Positions 26,901 to 33,788 of a DNA stretch of 37,953 nt are shown in pieces. Each line of letters starts with the position of its first letter. Within the stretch, counting starts at the first letter, position 1. The notes beneath the pieces were generated by a model. It was given only the letters and a program-made list of their open reading frames with translations, did no database searches and was not told where the DNA came from. Source of the DNA: Candidatus Zixiibacteriota bacterium (GTDB lineage: Bacteria; Zixibacteria; MSB-5A5; JAABVY01). Position numbers and translations under genes: made by a program. The stretch covers positions 1-37,953 of the forward strand of contig WJMC01000038.1 of NCBI GenBank assembly GCA_014728145.1, written 5' to 3'.

Positions 26901-27063
26901 CTGGTCTAATGAATCGGAGCGCAGAGTACCTGTCTTTAGTGCCGGCGTGTCGGCCCGGGTAAACCTCTTTGGTTATCTCGTCAGCCAGTTTTACCTGGCA
27001 GTGCCGTTTCAAAGACCAAATACTGATACGCAATTCGGTTTCGTGATCGCGCCGGGCTGGTAA
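23992..27063 (+). CDS. Outer-membrane metallopeptidase-like protein with beta-propeller and beta-barrel
   Basis: 1023 residues. A signal peptide (to about AQYFG) is followed by a peptidase-MA-like gluzincin domain with H145-E146-x-x-H149 in VLGHELAHAFQ and the likely third zinc ligand E175 in FFIEGTSEYLS. A TolB-like propeller from about residue 300 to 600 contains PD40 repeats such as ISPDGRYLAFVS, WSPDSKKIAFVV, FSPDGSKIAITG and WSPDGKTIAFATDRG. The last 350-400 residues have alternating beta segments and end in QFGFVIAPGW, like a surface-antigen (D15-type) barrel. This suggests an outer-membrane protein that senses or cleaves substrates at the surface. The ATG at 23992 is chosen over an upstream GTG because it begins the signal peptide and has GGAGG 12 bases before it. 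It lies between two BON genes. Confidence 0.85.
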   Translation: MNTSCFNRPFSIFVMTLFLVFADAFMPDLSAQYFGRNKVQYEDFDFNIIETDNFKIYHYAEEGQAAEDASYMAERWYRRFSRLFNHEIKNKQPLILYANHADFKQTNVIQGLINQSVGGVTEGLRQRVVIPMTGVYSEDNHVLGHELAHAFQYDIAKELGVRLSRMGRLPLFFIEGTSEYLSIGRGDVLTSMWMRDAVIHDDLPGIEELSWNRRYFPYRWGHAFMAYVAGRLGDDVVFDLYAGTLKNSWTKALETVLGDSLKAVSDDWRRTIRDEYLPQVKNRTHPDSLGKKVISGQEGMNLAPSISPDGRYLAFVSNRELFTLNLYLADANSGEILDELVSSNTDAHFDALRFTNSSGGWSPDSKKIAFVVFKDGDNAVAVLDVKSRDVEKVIPFEQVDNLNDLAFSPDGSKIAITGTSGGISDLYIYDFQTETIEQLTDDRYAEIQPDWSPDGKTIAFATDRGKGTDFERLVFERMNIGLLNLAENDVELLLISPDAKHIEPQFSADGESLYFVSDPDGFSNLYRYSFSEQSYYKLTDVATGISGLTELSPTMSIAPGDNLAAFTVFSKMEYGIHTLDLNQVNELPYSGEADALANNSNLPPAVYESFVNSYILAENTRRPELSKFYRNEYSPSLDLIYAGRSMLGVAVDRYGASLGGAVNLLYSDMLGNHLLNVTAQINGGLKDLGGQVLYINRDNRINWGAMIGHIPYQTARMFTGYDTVTVNGDQVIAREYELVRERVFSERASLMAEYPLSQNRRFEVSSGYNHISYDREVDRVFVAGGIVVDREEEDLEGPAQLNLWQSSLAYVGDYSFFGFTSPVAGKRFRFEVEPTLGSLRYLTLLLDYRHYFHFRPATLAFRAVHLGRYLEDSESDRLSELYLGNETMVRGYSLGSFDLSECTDFNEEQGCVEVDRLIGSRLAVFNAELRLPLLGNSQYGLINFPTLPTELSFFFDGGLAWKKGQHPKLDWSNESERRVPVFSAGVSARVNLFGYLVSQFYLAVPFQRPNTDTQFGFVIAPGW

Positions 27064-27114
27064 TTATCGAAAGTTAACAGGTTGTTGATAAATTTAAGTA
27101 GAAGGAGTCTGATC

Positions 27115-27660
27115 ATGAAAGGGCTCGATAAGAAAATAAAGAAAAAAATCATCGACCGTCTCTATGCTGACGACAGGCTGGATGCCACCAAAATTAATGT
27201 TGAAGTAGAAGGTTCGCGTGTGATTTTCAACGGCCAGGTCGAGACTGATATTGCCAGACAACTGGTTTCAGAAATCGCGCTTGAGATCGAGAACATTAAA
27301 TCAGTCGACAATCGCCTGGATATACGTTTTGCGACCGCTCAGCCAGCCGAGGTAAAATTTAACAGCCAACACGATCTCGGAATAGACCATCCCAGCCTGT
27401 TTGATATTTCCGACCGTATCGGTTCGAGGCCTTCAACTTTCGTAGCCGACAGCATCATCGCCGAGAGTGTTCGCGTAGCGCTGGATCGAAGCATGTATGT
27501 CGATGCTGATATGATCGATGTCAAGGTGTTGGATGGTATGGTGGTGCTGAGAGGAGAAGTCGCAAATATGATGGCTGTAAAGGCTGCCCTCGAAATCGCC
27601 ATGTACACTGAAGGTGTCCTGAACGTGCGCAGTAATCTCATTATTAATACGGACCAATAA
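27115..27660 (+). CDS. Double BON-domain protein without signal peptide
   Basis: 181 residues with two BON domains, at about 1-70 (KKIKKKIIDRLYADDRLDAT... VIFNGQV) and 110-181 (ESVRVALDRSMYVDADMIDV... VVLRGEV), joined by a linker containing FNSQHDLGIDHPSLF. Both domains align clearly with domains 1 and 3 of the BON protein at 23238-23906, while the middle domain is missing here. There is no signal peptide. The ATG at 27115 has AAGGAG at good distance, and an upstream in-frame start was rejected. It is followed after 23 bp by the site-2 protease gene. Confidence 0.87.
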   Translation: MKGLDKKIKKKIIDRLYADDRLDATKINVEVEGSRVIFNGQVETDIARQLVSEIALEIENIKSVDNRLDIRFATAQPAEVKFNSQHDLGIDHPSLFDISDRIGSRPSTFVADSIIAESVRVALDRSMYVDADMIDVKVLDGMVVLRGEVANMMAVKAALEIAMYTEGVLNVRSNLIINTDQ

Positions 27661-27683
27661 ATACTGCCAGGAGAGTGATAAGA

Positions 27684-28817
27684 TTGTTCGATAAGGGAAT
27701 TCATCTGTTTACATTGTTTGGCTTTGAAGTCAGGTTAAACTGGACCTGGTTGATTTTAGCCGTACTGATAACATGGTCACTGGCGACCGGTTTTTTTCCA
27801 GCTTACAGCCCTGATATGCAAACTTCTACATATTGGTGGATGGGGGTAGTCGGGACGATCGGATTGTTTTTCTCGATCGTGTTCCATGAGTTGTCTCATT
27901 CGCTGGTGGCTCGACGCTATGGAATTCCGATGCACGGGATAACGTTGTTCGTATTCGGAGGGATGGCTCAGATGCATCAAGAGCCACATAATCCAAAATC
28001 GGAAATCCTGATGTCTCTGGCGGGTCCGATTGCCAGCATTGTTATTGGATTAATGTTTCTGGGAGTAAACTATATTGGTGGTCAGGCTCTTGGTCAAACC
28101 GCTGTGGGCGTTGTGATAGGTTACCTGGGTATTATCAATTTGATTCTGGCCGCTTTCAACCTTATTCCCGCTTTTCCACTCGACGGCGGAAGAATTCTGC
28201 GATCTGTGCTCTGGGCGCGCGGCAAAGATTTGCGTAGAGCGACCCGGATTTCCTCCAGAATCGGATCTGGATTCGGGATATTTTTGATCGTTATGGGTGT
28301 TCTGGATTTTATTGGCGGTAACTTTATCGGCGGAGTCTGGTTGGCATTGATTGGGATGTTTTTGCGCAGTATCTCGAAGAACTCGTACCAGCAGTTGCTT
28401 ATGCGCAAAGCGCTCGAGGGTGAACCGATCAAGCGCTTCATGAAAACCGATCCGGTGACGGTTGAACCTTCCATTACACTCGAGGATCTGGTTGAAAACT
28501 ATATTTACCGTTACCATCACAAGCTTTACCCGGTCACTCGTAACGGCGAGCTTCTGGGATGTGTCAGCCTTCCGCAGGTCAAACAGTTCTCACGAGAACA
28601 ATGGGAGAAGCATACGGTCGACGATGTGGTTCGGAAGTGTGACGAAAATAACACCGTTGATGAAAATACAGATTCGGTCAGGATTATGTCGAGGATGCGC
28701 AAAAACGGCAATAGCAGGATGATCGTAACCAAAAACGGTCAACTGGCGGGAGTGATTACACTCAAAGACCTGCTGGAATTTCTTTCATTGAAAGTTGATC
28801 TGGAGGAGGTCGCTTAA
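27684..28817 (+). CDS. Site-2 protease family metallopeptidase with tandem CBS domains
   Basis: An integral membrane zinc protease of the M50/S2P family, 377 residues from the TTG at 27684. The zinc motif H68-E69-x-x-H72 (VFHELSHSLVARRYG) and the second metal site Asp167 in NLIPAFPLDGGR are intact. Two CBS domains fill the C-terminal third (from about residue 245: FMKTDPVTVEPSITLEDL and DDVVRKCDENNTVDENTDS), which in such proteins bind adenine nucleotides. This resembles the CBS-bearing Rip3-type proteases, one of which belongs to the DosR dormancy regulon of Mycobacterium. The TTG is favoured because AGGAG lies 10 bases upstream; a GTG at 27675 touches that motif. The substrate is unknown. 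Confidence 0.9.
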   Translation: MFDKGIHLFTLFGFEVRLNWTWLILAVLITWSLATGFFPAYSPDMQTSTYWWMGVVGTIGLFFSIVFHELSHSLVARRYGIPMHGITLFVFGGMAQMHQEPHNPKSEILMSLAGPIASIVIGLMFLGVNYIGGQALGQTAVGVVIGYLGIINLILAAFNLIPAFPLDGGRILRSVLWARGKDLRRATRISSRIGSGFGIFLIVMGVLDFIGGNFIGGVWLALIGMFLRSISKNSYQQLLMRKALEGEPIKRFMKTDPVTVEPSITLEDLVENYIYRYHHKLYPVTRNGELLGCVSLPQVKQFSREQWEKHTVDDVVRKCDENNTVDENTDSVRIMSRMRKNGNSRMIVTKNGQLAGVITLKDLLEFLSLKVDLEEVA

Positions 28818-28825
28818 ACAAAGCT

Positions 28826-29548
28826 ATGAAACTGAAATTTATTGGCACTCGGGGAAATATTGAAGCAAAAAACAGAAGACACCGCCGTCACAGCTCCCTT
28901 CTGGTGAGTTACAACAATCAGAATTTGATGATCGACTGTGGCAAAGACTGGCGGGGAAATTTTCAGAAGTATTCCCCGCAGGCGATTCTGTTAACTCATG
29001 CTCATCCTGACCATGCTTTCGGTTTGAAGGATGGTGCGCCCTGCCCGGTCTACGCTACGTCTACAAGCTGGAAGAAACTGGACGATCTTGAAATAGATGA
29101 TAAACGCAAACTGAGTACTGATAAAAAGCACACGGTGAAAGGGATCGAGGTGAAAGCCTGCACGGTCGAGCATTCTTTAAAAGCTCCGGCTGTCGGTTTT
29201 CGAATGAAAGCGGGACGACATCAGATCTTCTACGCTCCTGATCTGGTGTACATCCATGAACGAAGCAGGGCCTTAAAAGGTGTGGATGTGTATATCGGTG
29301 ATGGAGCCACGATCGACCGCTCTTTTGTGCGTAAACGCGGTGATTACCTGATCGGCCATGCGCCTGTGCGGACACAGCTTACCTGGTGTCAGAAAGAGAA
29401 CGTCGATTTTGCATTGATCACTCATTGCGGTTCGCAGATCGTCGAAAGCGATGAGCGCAAGCTGGGCGCAAAATTGCGCCGGATGGCCGGGGAACGCGGT
29501 GTCTCAGTCAAGATCGCTTATGATGGCATGGAAACCGTGCTGAGTTAA
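28826..29548 (+). CDS. Metallo-beta-lactamase-fold hydrolase
   Basis: 240 residues. The metal-binding motif is H58-x-H60-x-D62-H63 (LLTHAHPDHAFGL), with later candidate ligands in the EHSLKAP, YAPDLVYIH and LITHCGSQI segments. The family covers nucleases, phosphodiesterases and lactonases, and nothing here fixes the substrate. The N-terminus MKLKFIGTRGNIEAKNRRHRRHSS resembles PhnP/RNase Z-like members that act on phosphodiesters. It begins 8 bp after the site-2 protease gene, so the two are probably co-translated. No membrane segment or signal peptide is seen, so the protein should be cytoplasmic. Confidence 0.85.
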   Translation: MKLKFIGTRGNIEAKNRRHRRHSSLLVSYNNQNLMIDCGKDWRGNFQKYSPQAILLTHAHPDHAFGLKDGAPCPVYATSTSWKKLDDLEIDDKRKLSTDKKHTVKGIEVKACTVEHSLKAPAVGFRMKAGRHQIFYAPDLVYIHERSRALKGVDVYIGDGATIDRSFVRKRGDYLIGHAPVRTQLTWCQKENVDFALITHCGSQIVESDERKLGAKLRRMAGERGVSVKIAYDGMETVLS

Positions 29549-29572
29549 CACAATTGATTTGAGGTGATTTAA

Positions 29573-30370
29573 ATGCCGGAGCTTCCGGATGTTGAGGTTT
29601 TCAGGAGATATTTCAACCAGACAGCTTTGAATAAGAATGTCAAAGACTTACCTGTAGTCGAAGATGATTTGCTCGATAATACTTCACCACGAAGTATCAA
29701 ACGAAATTTAGAGAAACAAGCTTTTGAATCGACCGAAAGGCATGGGAAATACCTGTTTGCGCATACTGACAACGACAGGACACTAGTTTTGCATTTCGGT
29801 ATGACCGGTTTTTTGAAGTATTTTAAAAACAAAGATGAGCAACCGGAGCATACCCGTTTGATGATAGATTTCGAAAATGGTTATCATCTGGCATACGACA
29901 GCCAAAGGAAACTTGGCCTGGTGGGATTGACTGCCGACGTCGACAAGTTTGCCATAGAGAAAGAACTCGGTAGAGACGCATTCGATCCTGCTTTGGACTT
30001 CAACAGCTTTCGTGATATCCTATCTGAAAAACGCGGGATGCTCAAATCAGCATTGATGGATCAGAAGACTATTGCAGGTATCGGCAATATATACTCCGAT
30101 GAGATTTTCTTCGATGCCGGTCTTCATCCGGCCCGGAAAGTAGAGGAACTCTCGGACAACCAGCTTCAGAGTTTGTATTCATCATTACGAAAGGTCCTTA
30201 AAAAGGCGATCGAGGCAAAAGCTGATCCTGACAGGATGCCGCGCACATGGCTTCTACCAAACCGCGCAGAAGGGAGGAAGTGTCCGCGCTGCGATGGTGA
30301 AATAGCAACTGCTAAGATCGCCGGCAGGACATCGTATTTGTGCTTAAACCATCAGAAAACGAGTAGCTGA
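29573..30370 (+). CDS. mutM: Formamidopyrimidine-DNA glycosylase (Fpg/MutM/Nei family)
   Basis: A 265-residue DNA repair enzyme that removes oxidised bases and nicks the strand. The N-terminal MPELPDVEVFRR gives the catalytic proline and glutamate after loss of Met. Lys59 in ERHGKYLF fits the conserved lysine of the family. The helix-two-turn-helix region has DQKTIAGIGNIYSDEIFF. The zinc finger is C-x2-C-x16-C-x2-H (CPRC... CLNH), with His in place of the usual last Cys. It could belong to the Nei-like branch. The ATG has GAGGTG upstream. It lies within a stress-type gene run. Confidence 0.9.
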   Translation: MPELPDVEVFRRYFNQTALNKNVKDLPVVEDDLLDNTSPRSIKRNLEKQAFESTERHGKYLFAHTDNDRTLVLHFGMTGFLKYFKNKDEQPEHTRLMIDFENGYHLAYDSQRKLGLVGLTADVDKFAIEKELGRDAFDPALDFNSFRDILSEKRGMLKSALMDQKTIAGIGNIYSDEIFFDAGLHPARKVEELSDNQLQSLYSSLRKVLKKAIEAKADPDRMPRTWLLPNRAEGRKCPRCDGEIATAKIAGRTSYLCLNHQKTSS

Positions 30371-30403
30371 ATCCAAGCAATTTAACTATGAGGAGGATAT
30401 AAT

Positions 30404-31027
30404 ATGCAGATTCCTCTGGAACTGTCCTTTAGAGACGTTAACAAGACGGCCGAACTCGAGGATCTGATAAACGACAAAGTCGATGATCTCGAAAAAGTTT
30501 TTGACAATATAATCAGTTGCCGGATGGCGGTCGAGAAGCCCCAGGAACATCAGTCTTCCGGCAGTCCATACCGAGTCAGGATCAATGTTCGTGTTCCGCC
30601 CGGGAAAGAAATTGTGGTCACCAAAAACCCGGGCGATGGAGAAATGCACGATCCCCTCGAAGCTATAATCAGGGACGCTTTCGCGACCGCCACGCGGGAA
30701 TTGCGTGAACTTGGCAACAGGCTGAACCAGGAGGTTAAACAGCACCCGGAACAGGAAAATGCCGCAATTGTGGAGGAGATCAATTACGAGGATGGTTTCG
30801 GGTTTTTACGCAGTTTGGAAGGACGCAGGATCTACTTTCATGCCAATAGTGTGCTGAACAATGATTTCAAGCGGGTTGAGGTCGGCACCGGGGTGCGCTT
30901 CGTCAGCGAGATGGGCGAGGATGGCCTGCAGGCCTCCACAGTCCAGATCGTCGATAAGCCCGGAGGCAGTCTTCCAAAATCAGACGACCTCGATAAACTT
31001 ATTGAAAAAGGAAAACCGAGAAAATAA
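30404..31027 (+). CDS. Ribosome hibernation (HPF/RaiA)-like domain fused to a cold-shock domain
   Basis: 207 residues. The N-terminal part (about 1-115) has the HPF/RaiA fold pattern: MQIPLELSFRDVNKTAELED, then a strand with YRVRINVRVPPGKEIVV, then a helix containing PLEAIIRDAFATATRELREL. The second part (about 122-190) is a cold-shock domain with YEDGFGFLRSLEGRRIYFHA and a VGTGVRFVSEMGEDG turn. HPF binds the ribosome in resting cells and cold-shock domains bind RNA. The fusion could target hibernating ribosomes or mRNA, but its role is inferred. AGGAGG precedes the ATG. It ends 15 bp before the DUF2267 gene. Confidence 0.87.
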   Translation: MQIPLELSFRDVNKTAELEDLINDKVDDLEKVFDNIISCRMAVEKPQEHQSSGSPYRVRINVRVPPGKEIVVTKNPGDGEMHDPLEAIIRDAFATATRELRELGNRLNQEVKQHPEQENAAIVEEINYEDGFGFLRSLEGRRIYFHANSVLNNDFKRVEVGTGVRFVSEMGEDGLQASTVQIVDKPGGSLPKSDDLDKLIEKGKPRK

Positions 31028-31042
31028 TGAAAGGAGCATATG

Positions 31043-31429
31043 ATGGATTACAATGAATTCATTAACAAAATTCAGGCGTCAACGGGAATCGTTGAGGAGA
31101 AAGATGCGGTTCGGGCTGCACAGGCCACACTCAATACACTTTCAGAACGTATAACCGGCGATGAAGCTCATGATATGGCTGCCCAGTTGCCCGAACAAAT
31201 CAAGGAATTCACGAATGTGGACGAATACGCGCAGCGGTTTTCTGCTGATGAATTCTTCGAGAGGGTTTCCAAAAAGGAAGGCACCAACCGCAAGGAAGCT
31301 GAGCAGCATTCGCGCGCCGTTATCCATGTAATCAAGGACGCGATCACAGGGGGCGAAATCGATGACCTCAAGGATCAGCTTCCGGAAGATTTCGAGGTGC
31401 TGTTCAAGGCTCCGCCTAACGTTTACTGA
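31043..31429 (+). CDS. DUF2267 family protein
   Basis: 128 residues, all-helical by appearance, with no signal peptide or membrane segment. The two-part pattern AQATLNTLSERITGDEAHDMAAQLP and AVIHVIKDAITGGEIDDLKDQLP repeats within the protein and is the mark of DUF2267 proteins. Their function is not established; they recur in stress and low-oxygen gene clusters. An AAGGAG lies 6 bases before the ATG at 31043; an ATG at 31040 is too close to it. It is the last gene before a 284-bp non-coding stretch that holds a hairpin. Confidence 0.88.
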   Translation: MDYNEFINKIQASTGIVEEKDAVRAAQATLNTLSERITGDEAHDMAAQLPEQIKEFTNVDEYAQRFSADEFFERVSKKEGTNRKEAEQHSRAVIHVIKDAITGGEIDDLKDQLPEDFEVLFKAPPNVY

Positions 31430-31469
31430 TCAGCAGTCAGGATCGTATACCTCGCTGAGCATAGATACA

Positions 31470-31539
31470 GAAGCCGGGGTGCAGGTGTCATAAAACTGAA
31501 ACCATCTTTCTTGAACATGACTTTGTGCATCCCGGTTTC
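31470..31539 (+). other. Large imperfect hairpin in the gap after the DUF2267 gene
   Basis: GAAGCCGGGGTGCA (31470-31483) pairs with TGCATCCCGGTTTC (31526-31539) over 14 bp with two G-U pairs. An inner stem pairs GTCAT (31487-31491) with ATGAC (31517-31521). The G-U pairs favour a plus-strand RNA. No U-run follows, so it is not a usual terminator. The rest of 31430-31713 shows no convincing gene. A GTG-initiated extension of the next gene into it lacks a ribosome-binding site. Confidence 0.4.
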
Positions 31540-31713
31540 AAAGATGCCGTGGATTCTGTTTTTACACTGAGCGGATACGTTCAATTACCTTCTGTTCTGA
31601 ACAGGAGGCATCATCGGGAAGCGGTATATTCACAGAACCTGAATTTTTACAATGTGCAGGCTTCCAGTATTGAAGCTTGCAAAAATTTTCAACCTGTAAC
31701 AAGGAAAAGACCC

Positions 31714-32046
31714 ATGCAGAAAGTGGACCTTCCTGATTATGAATGGCCGGAATTCTTTTTGAATATGGCGACCGTTTATCGCAACCGGATAATGAATATC
31801 AAACAGGGAGATAATCGCGATGGCAATTCTGTTCGGATTGAAAATGTCGCATTGAAAAACATCGTGATGAGCGATGATGGTACTCGTTGTCTCCAGATGC
31901 AAACTGTCGATTCCGCTGGAAAACACCTGACACATACGATCGATTCACCGCTCAGAATTATGATGATAAACAAATCCAATGGCCTGTTTCCGGACTTTGA
32001 AATTGCCTCTACAAGCGGGTTGACCACAACAATTAAATTCAAATAA
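31714..32046 (+). CDS. DUF5335-like small protein
   Basis: 110 residues from the ATG at 31714, which has AAGGA about 10 bases upstream. A longer open frame exists upstream from a GTG at 31525, but it lacks a ribosome-binding site and its residues are uneven in character, so it was left out. The body EWPEFFLNMATVYRNRIMNI, then VALKNIVMSDDGTRCLQMQT, then SPLRIMMINKSNGLFP and TSGLTTTIKF resembles the DUF5335 pattern of a helix followed by strands. I recall this family only by its general pattern, so the name is tentative and the function unknown. The DUF72 gene follows after 6 bp. Confidence 0.6.
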   Translation: MQKVDLPDYEWPEFFLNMATVYRNRIMNIKQGDNRDGNSVRIENVALKNIVMSDDGTRCLQMQTVDSAGKHLTHTIDSPLRIMMINKSNGLFPDFEIASTSGLTTTIKFK

Positions 32047-32052
32047 GCAGCC

Positions 32053-32787
32053 ATGGAGAAGCGCGGTGAAGTTCATATCGGTACCTCGGGATGGAACTAC
32101 AAGCATTGGAGAGAAGTTTTCTATCCCAAAGATCTTGATCCAAAAGGATGGCTGGAATATTATGCTGAAAAGCTGAACGATGTCGAATTGAACAACACCT
32201 TTTATCAATTACCAGCTAAACGTTCATTCGAGCAATGGAAAAATACAGTGCCCTGTGAATTCAGCTTCGCAGTCAAGGGCAGCCGCTTTATCACCCATAT
32301 GAAAAAACTCAAAGATCCAAAGCAGTCCACACAGAAGTTATTCGAGAGAGTCGAAACCCTGCAGGACAAGCTCGGCCCGATACTTTTCCAACTCCCGCCA
32401 CGCTTCAAAGCGAATCCCGAAAGGCTGGACAGCTTTTTAAACAGGCTTCCTCGTAACTGTGAATATGCCTTTGAGTTTCGCGATCACAGCTGGTGGAATA
32501 ACGAGATTTTCGATATCTTAATCGAACATAAGGCCGCGTTTTGCATTTATGACCTGGCCGGCACACTGTCTTCCAAAAAGATTACCTCTCCCCATATGGT
32601 ATATATACGCCTGCACGGCCCTGGCGATGCCTATGAGGGCCGTTACAGCAAGCATGAACTGGCATCATGGGCTGGAGCGATCAACAGCTGGACTGAAACC
32701 GGACGTGATGTCTATGTCTTCTTCGATAACGACCAAGATGGTTACGCGCCCCTGAACGCCATCGAACTGCGCGATATGCTGTCCTGA
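32053..32787 (+). CDS. DUF72 (YecE-like) family protein
   Basis: A 244-residue TIM-barrel-like protein that matches DUF72 along its length: HIGTSGWNYKHWREVFYPKDL, then NNTFYQLPAKRSFEQWKN, then FAVKGSRFITHMKKL, then GPILFQLPPRFKANPERL, then AFEFRDHSWWN and finally YIRLHGPGDAYEGRYS and DVYVFFDNDQDGYAPLNAIEL. The family is widespread but its activity is not established. The start is the ATG 6 bp after the DUF5335-like gene, with a weak ribosome-binding site. Its stop codon at 32785-32787 touches the stop codon of the convergent secreted-protein gene. Confidence 0.9.
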   Translation: MEKRGEVHIGTSGWNYKHWREVFYPKDLDPKGWLEYYAEKLNDVELNNTFYQLPAKRSFEQWKNTVPCEFSFAVKGSRFITHMKKLKDPKQSTQKLFERVETLQDKLGPILFQLPPRFKANPERLDSFLNRLPRNCEYAFEFRDHSWWNNEIFDILIEHKAAFCIYDLAGTLSSKKITSPHMVYIRLHGPGDAYEGRYSKHELASWAGAINSWTETGRDVYVFFDNDQDGYAPLNAIELRDMLS

Positions 32788-33501
32788 TCAGCAATCGGGC
32801 AGGTTGTCGCCATCGGTATCGCAGGGATCGTGGCCGTCGCGAAACACGAAATCAACCAAAAATACCAAGTCCAGCATATTCACTTTTGTGTCGCAGTTGA
32901 CATCGGCGCTTTCGGGCGGGTCCGGAGCTGGACCACCATTAAACATATAATTCATGACAAAACTCACGTCAGATGCATCGTTGATTCCATCGGCATTAGC
33001 GTCGCCGCATCCGCCGGTCACCATGATTAGAACCTCTCCATCGTGCCAGAAACAATCAGGGCTATTGTCGTTAAAAACGCCCCTGACAGCCTTGAGCTCA
33101 GAGGTCTGTCCTGAGACAGCTTCTACTGCGGTTGTGAGTTCGATGAAAAACAGGTTACCGGAACCATAAATTTCTTTTTCCGAAGCACAAGCGACTATAA
33201 CCACGGTATCCAGAATATTGGATGTAAACATAGCGCCGGAGCTGATTGAATTGTGATTGTCGATTCCGACAACTTCCAGCTCCATCGGGTTGTATCTGAT
33301 TTCGACAGTATATGAATACACCTGATCTGAAAGATCGACATGGTCGACCTCGACCGCCAGCCTGAGAGTATCGCCTTTGTAAATGACGGTGTCGGGCAGG
33401 TACGTATTTATCGGTTCTGCCGAAGCTATCGACAACAGCAGTACCGACAAAAACGCGGCCTTGATCAACATACGAAAACTTATACAGTGCTGATATTTCA
33501 T
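32788..33501 (-). CDS. Secreted protein with cohesin-like domain and dockerin-like tail
   Basis: 237 residues. A signal peptide (MKYQHCISFRMLIKAAFLSV, ending SIASA) precedes a domain of about 125 residues with the cohesin-type pattern: a strand with KGDTLRLAVEVDHV, then YTVEIRYNPMELEVVGID, then LDTVVIVACASEK, then GNLFFIELTTAVEA, then SELKAVRGVFND. This is a fold-level reading, not a firm family match. The dockerin-like 73-residue module follows directly; its second loop is altered (CDTKVNMLD). The ATG has GGAGGG upstream. It is probably a small surface or extracellular protein. Having a receptor-like and a ligand-like domain on one chain suggests self-assembly, though nothing here proves binding. 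Confidence 0.85.
   Translation of the reverse strand: MKYQHCISFRMLIKAAFLSVLLLSIASAEPINTYLPDTVIYKGDTLRLAVEVDHVDLSDQVYSYTVEIRYNPMELEVVGIDNHNSISSGAMFTSNILDTVVIVACASEKEIYGSGNLFFIELTTAVEAVSGQTSELKAVRGVFNDNSPDCFWHDGEVLIMVTGGCGDANADGINDASDVSFVMNYMFNGGPAPDPPESADVNCDTKVNMLDLVFLVDFVFRDGHDPCDTDGDNLPDC
32791..33009 (-). repeat. 73-residue dockerin-like C-terminal module, copy 3
   Basis: Same length and cysteine positions as the other copies. This is the most divergent: the first loop reads DANADGINDASD and the second DVNCDTKVNMLD. The end is PCDTDGDNLPDC. Confidence 0.85.
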
Positions 33502-33788
33502 GCTATTCCCTCCAGTAAAATCATCTCAAAAAGTCCGTAATAAACTAAGTGATGAATCTGCGTCCAAGCTGAAAAAAGATGCAAAAAAACCGTTAAAAGA
33601 CTGGTGTCGATTTCAGGTTATTATAATTAGCCAGCCCTGTCAAGTAATATTATAGTTAATTTTAATTAAAGATCGTAATTTGCGCACACGAATATCAGCC
33701 TCAGCGTTTTTAAGGTTAAAACCGTGGTAGTTATAGGGTATGACAATTAACCTGAGAGGTCATCCGAGTCAGAACTTGTTAAATGCTT

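Noticed and set aside
31592-31604. Odd palindrome CTGTTCTGAACAG, partly like a LexA box
   Set aside because: The spacing does not fit the Gram-negative CTGT-N8-ACAG form, and no SOS gene follows. It lies in a non-coding gap with no other support.
31525-31713. 63-codon extension of the DUF5335-like gene from a GTG
   Set aside because: No ribosome-binding site, overlap with the hairpin, and no family match for these residues.
33619-33644. TTGACA and a perfect TATAAT on the minus strand upstream of the 33501 gene
   Set aside because: The two hexamers are only 12 bp apart, too close for a sigma70 promoter; an alternative TAATAA gives 14 bp, also short. Not reported as a promoter.
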